This document shows, in pieces, positions 1 through 6,378 of a DNA stretch of 8,800 nt. Under the pieces are notes generated by a model. That model was given only the letters and a program-made list of their open reading frames with translations, did not search any database and had not been told where the DNA came from. Position numbers and translations under genes: made by a program. The DNA comes from Vicinamibacteria bacterium (GTDB taxonomy: Bacteria > Acidobacteriota > Vicinamibacteria > Fen-336 > JAGNNV01). Numbering within the stretch: position 1 is the first letter of the stretch; every line of letters begins with the position of its first letter. The DNA lies in the NCBI GenBank assembly GCA_016650185.1, contig JAENWE010000041.1, positions 1 to 8,800 of the forward strand, in the 5' to 3' direction.

Positions 1-825
1 CGCCGGTGGCTGCCACGAGCTGGTCACCACCTGGGCTCCAACACCCTTGGGAAGAACCCGCGGAATGTTGCCCTCGAAGCCCCCCCCGGTTATGTGAACA
101 AGAGCCTTGATCCGCCGCTTCTGGATTTCCGGCCAGAGCACCTTCAAATAGCTTCGATGAGGTGCAAGTAACGCTTCTCCCAGCGTGCCCGAAAGCCCGG
201 CCGGGCGGTCATTTACGGAGAGGCCCAGGCGCTCGATCAACACCTTCCGGGCGAGCGAATATCCATTGGTGTGGAGACCGAGTGAAGGCAGACCGATCAG
301 TCGATCGCCGCTCGCGAGGTCACGCCTCGGAAGGATGTTCTTCTTGTCCATGGCCCCGACGATGAATCCCGCCAAATCGTAATCGTCCTCGGCGTAGGTG
401 CCCGGCATCTCCGCCGTCTCTCCGCCGATCAGCGGACAGGAGAATTCTTCGCAAGCCCTCGCGATACCACTCACGATGGATTCGACTCTCACTGGATCCA
501 TCTTCCCGAGCCCGATGTAGTCCAGAAAGAACAAGGGTTTGGCGCCTTGCACCAGGATGTCGTTGACGCAATGGGCAACTAGGTCGTAGCCGACCGTATC
601 GTGAATACCGCAGTCTCGGGCGATGCGGATTTTCGTGCCCACGCCATCAGTGGAGGAAACCAGAACAGGCTCCTCCAGGCCGGAGAGATCGGGCTGAAAG
701 ACTCCGCCAAACGAGCCGATTTCCGAAAGAACCGAGGTGGAACGGCGCGTGGAGAGAAGGCGCTTGATTCGATCCTTCGCGTCATCCGCCGCAGCGATGT
801 CGACGCCCGCCGAACGGTAGTCCAA
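1..825 (-). CDS. purM: Phosphoribosylformylglycinamidine cyclo-ligase (AIR synthetase), C-terminus cut by window edge
   Basis: Cytoplasmic enzyme of de novo purine synthesis that closes the imidazole ring of formylglycinamidine ribonucleotide, using ATP, to give aminoimidazole ribonucleotide. The minus strand reads open from 825 to 1 (275 codons; the family is about 345 residues), so roughly the last 70 residues lie outside. Visible landmarks: YRSAGVDI at 3-10, the glycine-rich STDGVGTK at 58-65, CVNDILVQGA at 86-95, FFLDY near 99-103, GGETAEMPGTY at 134-144, TNGYSL near 205-210 and TGGGFEGNIPRVLP at 246-259. All are family signatures and no frame break is seen. The TTG at 825 is chosen because GAGGA lies six bases upstream and the N-terminus then matches known PurM proteins; an in-frame TTG at 846 lacks such a site. 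It follows the PpiD gene by 26 bases and is probably co-transcribed with it. Confidence 0.95.
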   Translation of the reverse strand, partial: MDYRSAGVDIAAADDAKDRIKRLLSTRRSTSVLSEIGSFGGVFQPDLSGLEEPVLVSSTDGVGTKIRIARDCGIHDTVGYDLVAHCVNDILVQGAKPLFFLDYIGLGKMDPVRVESIVSGIARACEEFSCPLIGGETAEMPGTYAEDDYDLAGFIVGAMDKKNILPRRDLASGDRLIGLPSLGLHTNGYSLARKVLIERLGLSVNDRPAGLSGTLGEALLAPHRSYLKVLWPEIQKRRIKALVHITGGGFEGNIPRVLPKGVGAQVVTSSWQPPA

Positions 826-831
826 GAAAGT

Positions 832-836
832 TCCTC
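832..836 (-). promoter_or_regulatory. Ribosome binding site of purM
   Basis: Minus-strand GAGGA with a six-base spacer before the TTG at 825. It is what fixes this unusual start codon, since the other in-frame TTG at 846 has no comparable site. Confidence 0.7.
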
Positions 837-851
837 GGGTCGCCAAGAAAA

Positions 852-2768
852 CTATCGGATGCTGGCCAGGGTTTCTGCGTTGCGGGTGATGAGAAACCGT
901 TCCGTGAGGGTCTGGAGGTAACTCGAAAAAAGACGGTCTTTCTTCGCGGCAACCAGAGAGCGCCGGATGGCGTCTGTCTGCAGGACCAGGGCGACCTGGT
1001 CAGACGATTTCTTCTCGATGACCCGGACGACGGCCACCCCGGTGGGAGTATCGATAGGGGGCGATAGCTTCTTCTCGGCGAGACCGAATACCTCGTCCTC
1101 AAGAACGGAGTTCTGCGGAATCTCCGAAAACGCCTGACCGCGGCCCACCAGACCCTTGGTCTCAACCCGGGTGAGCTTGGCCCGCGCCGCTGCCTTCGTC
1201 AAATCGGTGCGTTCAGCGTCTGCAACCAGCGCCCTGGCCGCTTCGTGCGCTTTGTCTCGGCCCAGGGCCCGGATCAGATCCTGCTTGACTTCCTCCTTGA
1301 CCTCGGAAAGTTGAGGCGTCCTGGGCTCCTGGATTTCATCCACGCGGACGAACGCCGCACCCGACCCTGCCTGAAAGCCGTCTTGGGATGTTTCCTTGGC
1401 CTTGAGCGCGAACGCGCTTGATAGAAGGACCGGGCTGGTCAAAACCCCTGACCCCTTGCCCAGCTGGAGAGGCTCGCTCTTTCTCACGGAAAGTGACTCC
1501 GCCGCGGCGATCTGTTCCAGACTCTTGCCCGCCTTGACTGCCTCTGCCACAGTCTCAGCTTTCTGGCTGGCGAGATCTCGGGCCTTGGAGTCCTGCAGTT
1601 CCTGCTCTATCCGCGTCCGAACCTGGTCGATAGGAAGGGTAGACCCATCAAGTTTCGTATCCACCTTGATGATGTGATAGCCGAACGAGCTCTTGACCAA
1701 GCCCGACATGGCTCCCGGCTCTAGAGAAAACGCCGCGGCTTCAAACTCGGGGACCATCTGTCCGCGCCCGAAACATCCAAGACTTCCGCCGGTCGGCGCC
1801 GAGCTGTCTTCGGATTTGTCCTTCGCAACTTCTTCGAAGGACTCTCCATTCCTCAGGCGGGCGAGAGCCGCTTCTGCCAGCATCCTCGCTTCGGCATCCT
1901 CATGACCCTCGGCGGCGCCCGCGTTCTGCTTGGCCTTGATCAGGACATGGCGTGCGCACACTTGCGGGGGCGTCGTGAACTCTGCCGCGTTGTTACGGTA
2001 ATAGCTTTCGATCTCCGTCCCCGTGGGAAGGACCTTGGCGCGAAGTTCAATCGGGTCGACCAGAAGATAGGAAAGAACTCGCCGCTCCGGCAATCGAAAT
2101 CGCTCCTGGTTCGCTTCGAATCGTGCCTCGATCTCGTCGTCGGTTGGCTGAATCGTGCCTTCAAATCGAGCGGTGTCGATGAAGACGTACTCTGCCCTCA
2201 CCAGATCGCTTCGGCGCCGAAACTCGGCGCCGACCTCGGCATCCGAAACCGTCACCCCGTCGGTGACCGCCTCCCGCAACCGCTGCGCCTTGAGTTGTCT
2301 GCGAACCTGATTCTCGAAATCAGCCGCCGTCATTCCCTGTTGCTGCAGCAGCCTGCTCAAGACGGCCGCTCCGACGAACCGACCCTCGGTTTGGAGTTGC
2401 GGATCCTCGGTAATGGCCTTCACGACGGACTGATCGTCGACCATGAAGCCCAAACGATCTGCTTCCAGAGACTCGAGCTGTTCTCGAACCAGTGAAGACA
2501 GGACTTGTTCTCGCAGACCCATCCGTTCGAGCATCGCTTCGTCGATCTGGCCCCTGTTCATCTCGAGAAATTGTCGTCTTTGCCTCAGATACTGGCGCTG
2601 AAATTCGCTTGCCTGAATGGAGCGTCCACCCACGGTGGCGACGGAGGATTCGGCAATTCCGGTGGCAGGATCAAAGTTCGGGATGTAGAGAATCACAAAG
2701 GCAAGAATCACGACCCACAAAAAGACGAAGAACCAGCGCCGGTGACGCCGCAGAAATGCGAGGGCCAT
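852..2768 (-). CDS. ppiD: Membrane-anchored SurA/PpiD-type periplasmic peptidyl-prolyl cis-trans isomerase
   Basis: Inner-membrane chaperone that helps fold newly exported envelope proteins and isomerises prolyl bonds. The 638 residues match the usual PpiD length (about 620). A short basic N-terminus (RRHRRW) is followed by one membrane segment at about 12-30, giving N-in, C-out topology. SurA-like helical chaperone region at about 40-235; parvulin domain at about 268-371 with ARHVLIK (His274), SEDSSA at 319-324 (Asp321 where human Pin1 has Cys113), GGSLG, FGRGQMVPEFE (Phe342) and SFGYHIIKV (His365). Unlike the parvulin domain of E. coli PpiD, which has lost activity, the active-site pattern here looks intact. 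The C-terminal 260 residues are charged and helical. The ATG at 2768 has GGAG 11 bases upstream (2780-2783). The only two cysteines, 271 and 332, both lie in the parvulin domain. SurA-like lipoproteins are excluded because there is no lipobox. Confidence 0.9.
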   Translation of the reverse strand: MALAFLRRHRRWFFVFLWVVILAFVILYIPNFDPATGIAESSVATVGGRSIQASEFQRQYLRQRRQFLEMNRGQIDEAMLERMGLREQVLSSLVREQLESLEADRLGFMVDDQSVVKAITEDPQLQTEGRFVGAAVLSRLLQQQGMTAADFENQVRRQLKAQRLREAVTDGVTVSDAEVGAEFRRRSDLVRAEYVFIDTARFEGTIQPTDDEIEARFEANQERFRLPERRVLSYLLVDPIELRAKVLPTGTEIESYYRNNAAEFTTPPQVCARHVLIKAKQNAGAAEGHEDAEARMLAEAALARLRNGESFEEVAKDKSEDSSAPTGGSLGCFGRGQMVPEFEAAAFSLEPGAMSGLVKSSFGYHIIKVDTKLDGSTLPIDQVRTRIEQELQDSKARDLASQKAETVAEAVKAGKSLEQIAAAESLSVRKSEPLQLGKGSGVLTSPVLLSSAFALKAKETSQDGFQAGSGAAFVRVDEIQEPRTPQLSEVKEEVKQDLIRALGRDKAHEAARALVADAERTDLTKAAARAKLTRVETKGLVGRGQAFSEIPQNSVLEDEVFGLAEKKLSPPIDTPTGVAVVRVIEKKSSDQVALVLQTDAIRRSLVAAKKDRLFSSYLQTLTERFLITRNAETLASIR

Positions 2769-2861
2769 CTAAGATTCAACTCCAGATCTGGAAAAGGCGC
2801 GGAAAACCGTCCGCCGGCGGGAGGCCGAGAGAGTCGTTCGCACCCAGGTAAAGGATGGTCG

Positions 2862-2869
2862 AGTATACT
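2862..2869. promoter_or_regulatory. Palindrome AGTATACT, possible -10 element on either strand
   Basis: A perfect 8-base palindrome containing TATACT on both strands, one base from the sigma-70 -10 consensus TATAAT. It lies about 145 bases before the FecR-like start and 94 bases before the ppiD start. No TTGACA-like hexamer is found 16-18 bases upstream on either strand, so the promoter call is weak; a small operator is an equal possibility. Confidence 0.25.
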
Positions 2870-3001
2870 TCGGCCTTCCGTCTTGGGCCTCGCCAGGGTA
2901 GCTTGGGGACGATTTTTGCGCTCTGGGTGGTTGTTTGCTCTTCGTTTCGTGATGTTCCAAAGTCGATTTCTCGCCCTTCGTCCACCCGCGTGACTGCTCG
3001 A

Positions 3002-3006
3002 AAGGA
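3002..3006 (+). promoter_or_regulatory. Ribosome binding site of the FecR-like gene
   Basis: AAGGA with an eight-base spacer before TTG at 3015. It supports this TTG as the true start, which puts the positive charges and membrane segment of the protein in the expected order. Confidence 0.6.
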
Positions 3007-3014
3007 CTTCCCAC

Positions 3015-4241
3015 TTGTCCAACCCTAACCTGACCACGGGCTCGGGGAATCGCCGGCTGCGGGCGGCGCGGTTGGTGGCGGCGCTGTCGTTCCTTGTGGC
3101 CGTCCCCGTTTTGGGCTTCTTCCTGCTACGCGAGGAACGCCCAAAGGCTCCGGAGCCCGAAGCGCAAAAAGACGTCGCCGCCATGTTCGAATCCGTGCAG
3201 GGCAACGTAAAGACCCGAGGCGTGGGCGGTTTGGACTGGAAAACTGCGGAGGTCAAGGTGCCCTTGCGAAGGAGCGATCTGGTGCGTACCTACCCCTCAT
3301 CATCCGCCGAGATCAGATTTTTCGATGAGACGCGGGTCACCGTGAGACCGGACAGTCTCATTACGATTGAAGAGACCTCGCGAGACCCCAATTCCACGTC
3401 CAGCAGGGTGGCTTGGAAGGTAACTTCGGGTGAGATCAACTACGAGACCGCCCGAAAAGAGGGATCCACCGAGGCCGTCACGCCGACGTTTCGACTGGCA
3501 CTCGAAGGGAACTCGGCTGGAACGATGAGAGTGGGTGAGGGTGGTCAGACTGCGGTGGCGCAACTGTCCGGGGCCGCGAGTATCGAGACAAAGTCCGGAG
3601 AGAAGATTCGGCTCGTCGCCAACGAGGGCCTTCGCGTTGACGCCTCCGGGAAGGCCGGGGCCAAGGAGATCCTCCCCGATCCGCCATCGGGGAATGCTCC
3701 TGGTGGGGACGCCCACCTCATCTCTCTGGCCGAGGGGGCGCCGGTTTCGCTGTCTTGGACGGCCTCCGCAGGCGCCGCAGCATACCGGGTGCAGGTTGAG
3801 TCCAAGAACTCCGGATCGCAGGAGGTTGTCTTCGACCGGGACGGTCTGCCGGGCACAACCGCGAGTATTCCCGGTCTCACCGAGGGAGATTTCTCATTCC
3901 GAGTGGCCGGCTTGACCCAGGACGGTGTCCAGGGGAGGTTCTCAATTGCGGTCTCTTTCAAGGTCGAACGCACTCCGCCCCCGCCTCCTCGCGTCGCACC
4001 CCCGTCACTGGTCATCGAGGCCTTCGAGGCGAGGAACAACGTGCTTCGACTCGTCGGCAAGACGGAGCCGGGTGCTCGCCTCACGGTGAACGGTGACCCG
4101 GTGACCGTTCAATCGGACGGCTCATTCAGCGAGTTCGTGACCTTGGCCCGGAGGGAAGGAGAGCAACGTGTGGTCATCAGATCGACCTCGTTGACCGGCG
4201 GCGTGGCCGAGGAGACCCGAACCCTCGCGCCAGTGCGCTAG
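3015..4241 (+). CDS. FecR-domain protein with one N-terminal membrane anchor and C-terminal Ig-like domains
   Basis: 408 residues. An Arg-rich start (GNRRLRAAR) leads into one hydrophobic segment at about 19-38, so the rest is predicted to be periplasmic. Residues about 58-208 fit a FecR-type beta domain: VQGNVKTR, then 'LRRSDLVRTYPSSSAEIRF', then DETRVTVRPDSLITIEE, and a second block LVANEGLRVDASG. Residues about 235-318 look like a fibronectin-III/Ig fold (SLSWTASAGAAAYRVQVE). A Pro-rich linker at 320-330 precedes a last small beta domain at about 332-408 resembling glucodextranase-B/Ig-like modules (GKTEPGARLTVNG). Classical FecR proteins are inner-membrane regulators of iron-uptake sigma factors, but no sigma factor or TonB receptor is nearby, so that role is not supported. 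First gene of the putative mre operon; an envelope sensor or wall-binding accessory role is inference only. Confidence 0.8.
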   Translation: MSNPNLTTGSGNRRLRAARLVAALSFLVAVPVLGFFLLREERPKAPEPEAQKDVAAMFESVQGNVKTRGVGGLDWKTAEVKVPLRRSDLVRTYPSSSAEIRFFDETRVTVRPDSLITIEETSRDPNSTSSRVAWKVTSGEINYETARKEGSTEAVTPTFRLALEGNSAGTMRVGEGGQTAVAQLSGAASIETKSGEKIRLVANEGLRVDASGKAGAKEILPDPPSGNAPGGDAHLISLAEGAPVSLSWTASAGAAAYRVQVESKNSGSQEVVFDRDGLPGTTASIPGLTEGDFSFRVAGLTQDGVQGRFSIAVSFKVERTPPPPPRVAPPSLVIEAFEARNNVLRLVGKTEPGARLTVNGDPVTVQSDGSFSEFVTLARREGEQRVVIRSTSLTGGVAEETRTLAPVR

Positions 4242-4273
4242 CCGCGCTCTCGGGATTGAGAACGCGACCAGCA

Positions 4274-5257
4274 ATGCCGACCTTCAGCGAAAATCCATGC
4301 CGGTTGAATGCCCGGCATGCGGCGCGCATTCTGTCGAGTCTAGAGGCGGCGGTGGTCACACAGAGTGTGCAAAGCGTCTTTTCTGAGCTTCTCGGGCCCT
4401 GCGACGTCCAGATATTCGTATTCTTGGAAGACGACCCGTCGAGGGTCGGGCGTTTCGGCGCAGGCGAGAAAGACGCTTTGGTCCCACCGCCGCAGGGCGA
4501 AATGGGCGGCCACCGGGGGATGGCCAGAAATGCCCTCGAAGGAGGCCAGGACTCGTGGCGAGCGCCCCTGCCGCCTTCGGAGGATGACTCTGTCCCGGTC
4601 GGAACCCTGCTGGCTACCTTCGATCAGCCGCTCGAGTCTGCGGCAATCGCGGTGCTACATGAACTGACCCACACCGTGACGGTAGCCGTCCGCAACGTTC
4701 AGACCTTCGAAAGAACCCGAAGGCTCACGTTCACCGACGATCTCACCGCGCTCTACAACTCCCGCTTCATGGCGCTTTATCTCGATCGTGAGCTGAAACG
4801 CTGCCGTCGAACGCGCGCATCCCTTTCCCTGCTTTTTATGGATCTGGACGGCTTCAAGAACGTCAACGACACGCACGGACATCTGGCCGGATCGAGAACC
4901 CTGGTCGAGGTCGGCGTGGTGCTCGAGCGAACGGTCCGCGACGCCGACGTTCTGATCCGCTACGGCGGGGACGAATTCATCATTCTGTTTCCAGAGACTC
5001 CTTTGGCCGGCGGGCTCGTGATTGCCGAGAGAATTCGGCAAGTCATAAGCTCAACCAAGTTCCTCGAATCCCAGAACATCGAGGCGCGGGTTTCAGCGTC
5101 GATCGGATTAGCAGCGTATCCTGAGACTGCGGACGACGTTCGCGGTCTGATCTCGAGCGCTGACCGTGCCATGTATCGGGCCAAAACACTCGGAAAAGAC
5201 CGGGTGGTCGTGGCCAGCCCCCTGACCGCTCCCCTGAATTCTCCCAAAGAGGACTAA
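4274..5257 (+). CDS. GAF-like/GGDEF nucleotide cyclase with Ser at the guanine-contact site (candidate Hypr cGAMP synthase)
   Basis: 327 residues from the ATG; predicted soluble. Residues about 12-146 look like a GAF-type sensory domain (weak call), joined by a helix (VRNVQTFERTRRLTFTDDLT) to a GGDEF domain at about 153-315. Catalytic features are intact: metal-binding Asp190 in FMDLDGF, Asn198 (PleD Asn335), GGDEF at 231-235, and the allosteric product-binding RxxD as RDAD at 222-225, five residues before GGDEF. The residue matching PleD Asp344 is Ser207 (GHLAGSRTL instead of GHxxGDxxL). Established: Hypr GGDEF enzymes such as Geobacter GSU1658 and Bdellovibrio Bd0367 carry this Ser and make 3',3'-cGAMP. 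Inferred: this protein makes cGAMP, perhaps with c-di-GMP and c-di-AMP. Start is uncertain: an in-frame TTG at 4256 adds six residues, and neither start has a good ribosome binding site. The gene ends nine bases before mreB. Confidence 0.88.
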   Translation: MPTFSENPCRLNARHAARILSSLEAAVVTQSVQSVFSELLGPCDVQIFVFLEDDPSRVGRFGAGEKDALVPPPQGEMGGHRGMARNALEGGQDSWRAPLPPSEDDSVPVGTLLATFDQPLESAAIAVLHELTHTVTVAVRNVQTFERTRRLTFTDDLTALYNSRFMALYLDRELKRCRRTRASLSLLFMDLDGFKNVNDTHGHLAGSRTLVEVGVVLERTVRDADVLIRYGGDEFIILFPETPLAGGLVIAERIRQVISSTKFLESQNIEARVSASIGLAAYPETADDVRGLISSADRAMYRAKTLGKDRVVVASPLTAPLNSPKED

Positions 5258-5266
5258 GTACTTCCC

Positions 5267-6301
5267 TTGAGTCTGCTCAGATCCATCCTCAACTTCAGCT
5301 ACTTCTCGAACGATCTCGCGATCGATCTGGGGACGGCGAACACGCTCGTCTTCGTGAAATCAAAAGGCACGGTGGTTTCCGAGCCATCCATCGTAGCCGT
5401 GAATGTCCGAACCGGACGGGTCGAGGCCGTGGGACACGATGCCAAGGAAATGCTCGGCCGCACGCCGGGCGGGATCGTCGCCATCCGGCCGATGAAAGAC
5501 GGGGTCATCGCGGACTTTGAGATTACCGAGAAGATGCTTTCCCACTTCATCCGCAAGGCCCACAACCGAAACGCTTTTGTGCGTCCCCGGATCATCATAG
5601 GAATCCCTTCTGAAGTAACCCAGGTGGAAAAACGCGCGGTCCGTGACTCGGCCCTCAAAGCCAAGGCTTCCGAGGTCTATCTGGTCGATCAGGCCATGGC
5701 GGCCGCGATCGGAGCCGGCCTGCCCATTACCGAACCTTCGGGCAACATGGTCGTCGACGTCGGCGGCGGTACCACGGATGTTGCGGTGATTTCGCTCGCG
5801 GGCATCGTCTACTCAAAGTCCGTCCGCGTGGCTGGGAATGAACTCGACGAAGCGATCATTCAGTACATCAAGCGCAAGTACAACCTCCTCATCGGTGAGC
5901 GGACGTCCGAGCAGGTGAAGCTTGAGATCGGCAGCGCCTTTCCGCTCGACCAGCCGCTCTCCATGGAGATCAAAGGGCGCGACCTGATTGAAGGCATTCC
6001 GAAAACCCTCACCGTGACCGACGGGGAAATTCGAGAAGCGATGAGCGAACCGGTGAGCGTGATTGTGAACGCCGTCCGGGTCGCCCTCGAGCGCACACCG
6101 CCCGAGCTCTCCGCCGATATTGTCGATCGGGGCATCGTCCTGACCGGCGGCGGTAGTCTGCTTCGAGGACTCGACAAGTTGCTTCGCGAAGAGACCGGCC
6201 TGCCCGTGATGGTGGCTGAGAATCCTCTGAGTTGTGTGGTGCTCGGAACCGGGCGGATGCTCACTGATTTTGATCTCCTTCGCAAGATCAGCATCGAGTA
6301 G
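5267..6301 (+). CDS. mreB: Rod shape-determining protein MreB (bacterial actin)
   Basis: Cytoplasmic actin-like ATPase that forms membrane-bound antiparallel filaments and positions the elongasome. 344 residues, normal length. N-terminal MSLLRSILNF is amphipathic and likely membrane-binding. Phosphate-1 loop DLGTANT at 20-26; GRTPGGIVAIRPMKDGVIADFE at 64-85, almost invariant in MreB; phosphate-2 loop DVGGGTTDVAVIS at 164-176; adenosine motif GIVLTGGGSLLRGL at 289-302. The loop normally reading (D/E)EPMAAAIGAG is DQAMAAAIGAG at 141-150, so Gln142 stands where most MreBs have the catalytic Glu (Caulobacter Glu140) and where actin has Gln137. TTG at 5267 is the only start leaving the conserved N-terminus whole; GAGGA at 5249-5253 lies 13 bases upstream, rather far. 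It follows the GGDEF gene by nine bases, implying coupled transcription. Confidence 0.97.
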   Translation: MSLLRSILNFSYFSNDLAIDLGTANTLVFVKSKGTVVSEPSIVAVNVRTGRVEAVGHDAKEMLGRTPGGIVAIRPMKDGVIADFEITEKMLSHFIRKAHNRNAFVRPRIIIGIPSEVTQVEKRAVRDSALKAKASEVYLVDQAMAAAIGAGLPITEPSGNMVVDVGGGTTDVAVISLAGIVYSKSVRVAGNELDEAIIQYIKRKYNLLIGERTSEQVKLEIGSAFPLDQPLSMEIKGRDLIEGIPKTLTVTDGEIREAMSEPVSVIVNAVRVALERTPPELSADIVDRGIVLTGGGSLLRGLDKLLREETGLPVMVAENPLSCVVLGTGRMLTDFDLLRKISIE

Positions 6302-6312
6302 GAGGCCCGTCC

Positions 6313-6375
6313 TTGAAGGCGTCCAGCGACCTGCCCGGTGACGTTCCGGGCGGCTCCGCGCTCGCGAGGCCTTGA
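6313..6375 (+). CDS. Possible 20-codon leader ORF in the mreB-mreC gap
   Basis: GGAGG at 6301-6305, overlapping the last base of the mreB stop, sits seven bases before TTG at 6313. The frame runs 20 codons (LKASSDLPGDVPGGSALARP) to TGA at 6373-6375, then GAG, then the ATG of mreC in the same frame. This is the best ribosome binding site in the gap, better placed than that of mreC itself. It may be a translated leader that couples mreB to mreC, or the former N-terminus of mreC cut off by a stop. It shows no family resemblance, and chance is a fair alternative. Confidence 0.3.
   Translation: MKASSDLPGDVPGGSALARP
6333..6351 (+). other. Small RNA hairpin between mreB and mreC
   Basis: GCCCGG and CCGGGC form a 6-bp GC-only stem around the loop TGACGTT. 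There is no following T-run, so it is not a rho-independent terminator. It could slow ribosomes or protect the upstream mreB message from 3' decay, which would help give MreB a higher level than MreC; that is inference. Confidence 0.3.
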
Positions 6376-6378
6376 GAG

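Larger units (their letters stand above)
2769..3014. promoter_or_regulatory. Divergent intergenic region between ppiD-purM and the FecR-mre operon
   Basis: A gap of 246 bases between two divergent start codons, so promoters for both directions should lie here. It includes the less GC-rich stretch at 2905-2960 and the palindrome AGTATACT at 2862-2869. No small gene with a ribosome binding site and no RNA gene was recognised. The regulatory role is inferred from layout; no full -35/-10 pair was found. Confidence 0.5.

Noticed and set aside
844..846. TTG at 846 as the purM start
   Set aside because: In frame but without a ribosome binding site, and it adds residues not usual in PurM; the TTG at 825 has GAGGA at the right distance.
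1902..2495. Plus-strand open frame of 197 codons opposite ppiD
   Set aside because: It lies wholly antisense to the well-supported PpiD-like gene, has no domain signature, and is expected by chance in GC-rich DNA.
2505..2993. Plus-strand open frame of 162 codons spanning the ppiD start and the intergenic gap
   Set aside because: More than half lies antisense to ppiD, it has no good ribosome binding site, and the protein is low in hydrophobic order with no known motif.
2708..3256. Minus-strand open frame of 182 codons across the divergent gap
   Set aside because: It overlaps the start regions of both divergent genes and encodes an Arg/Ser/Pro-rich sequence typical of non-coding GC-rich frames.
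4256..4273. TTG at 4256 as the start of the GGDEF gene
   Set aside because: No ribosome binding site precedes it and it adds only six non-conserved residues; ATG at 4274 was preferred, though neither is proven.
6333..6351. Hairpin after mreB read as a rho-independent terminator
   Set aside because: The stem is only 6 bp and no T-run follows; the next gene belongs to the same functional set, so a full stop of transcription is unlikely.
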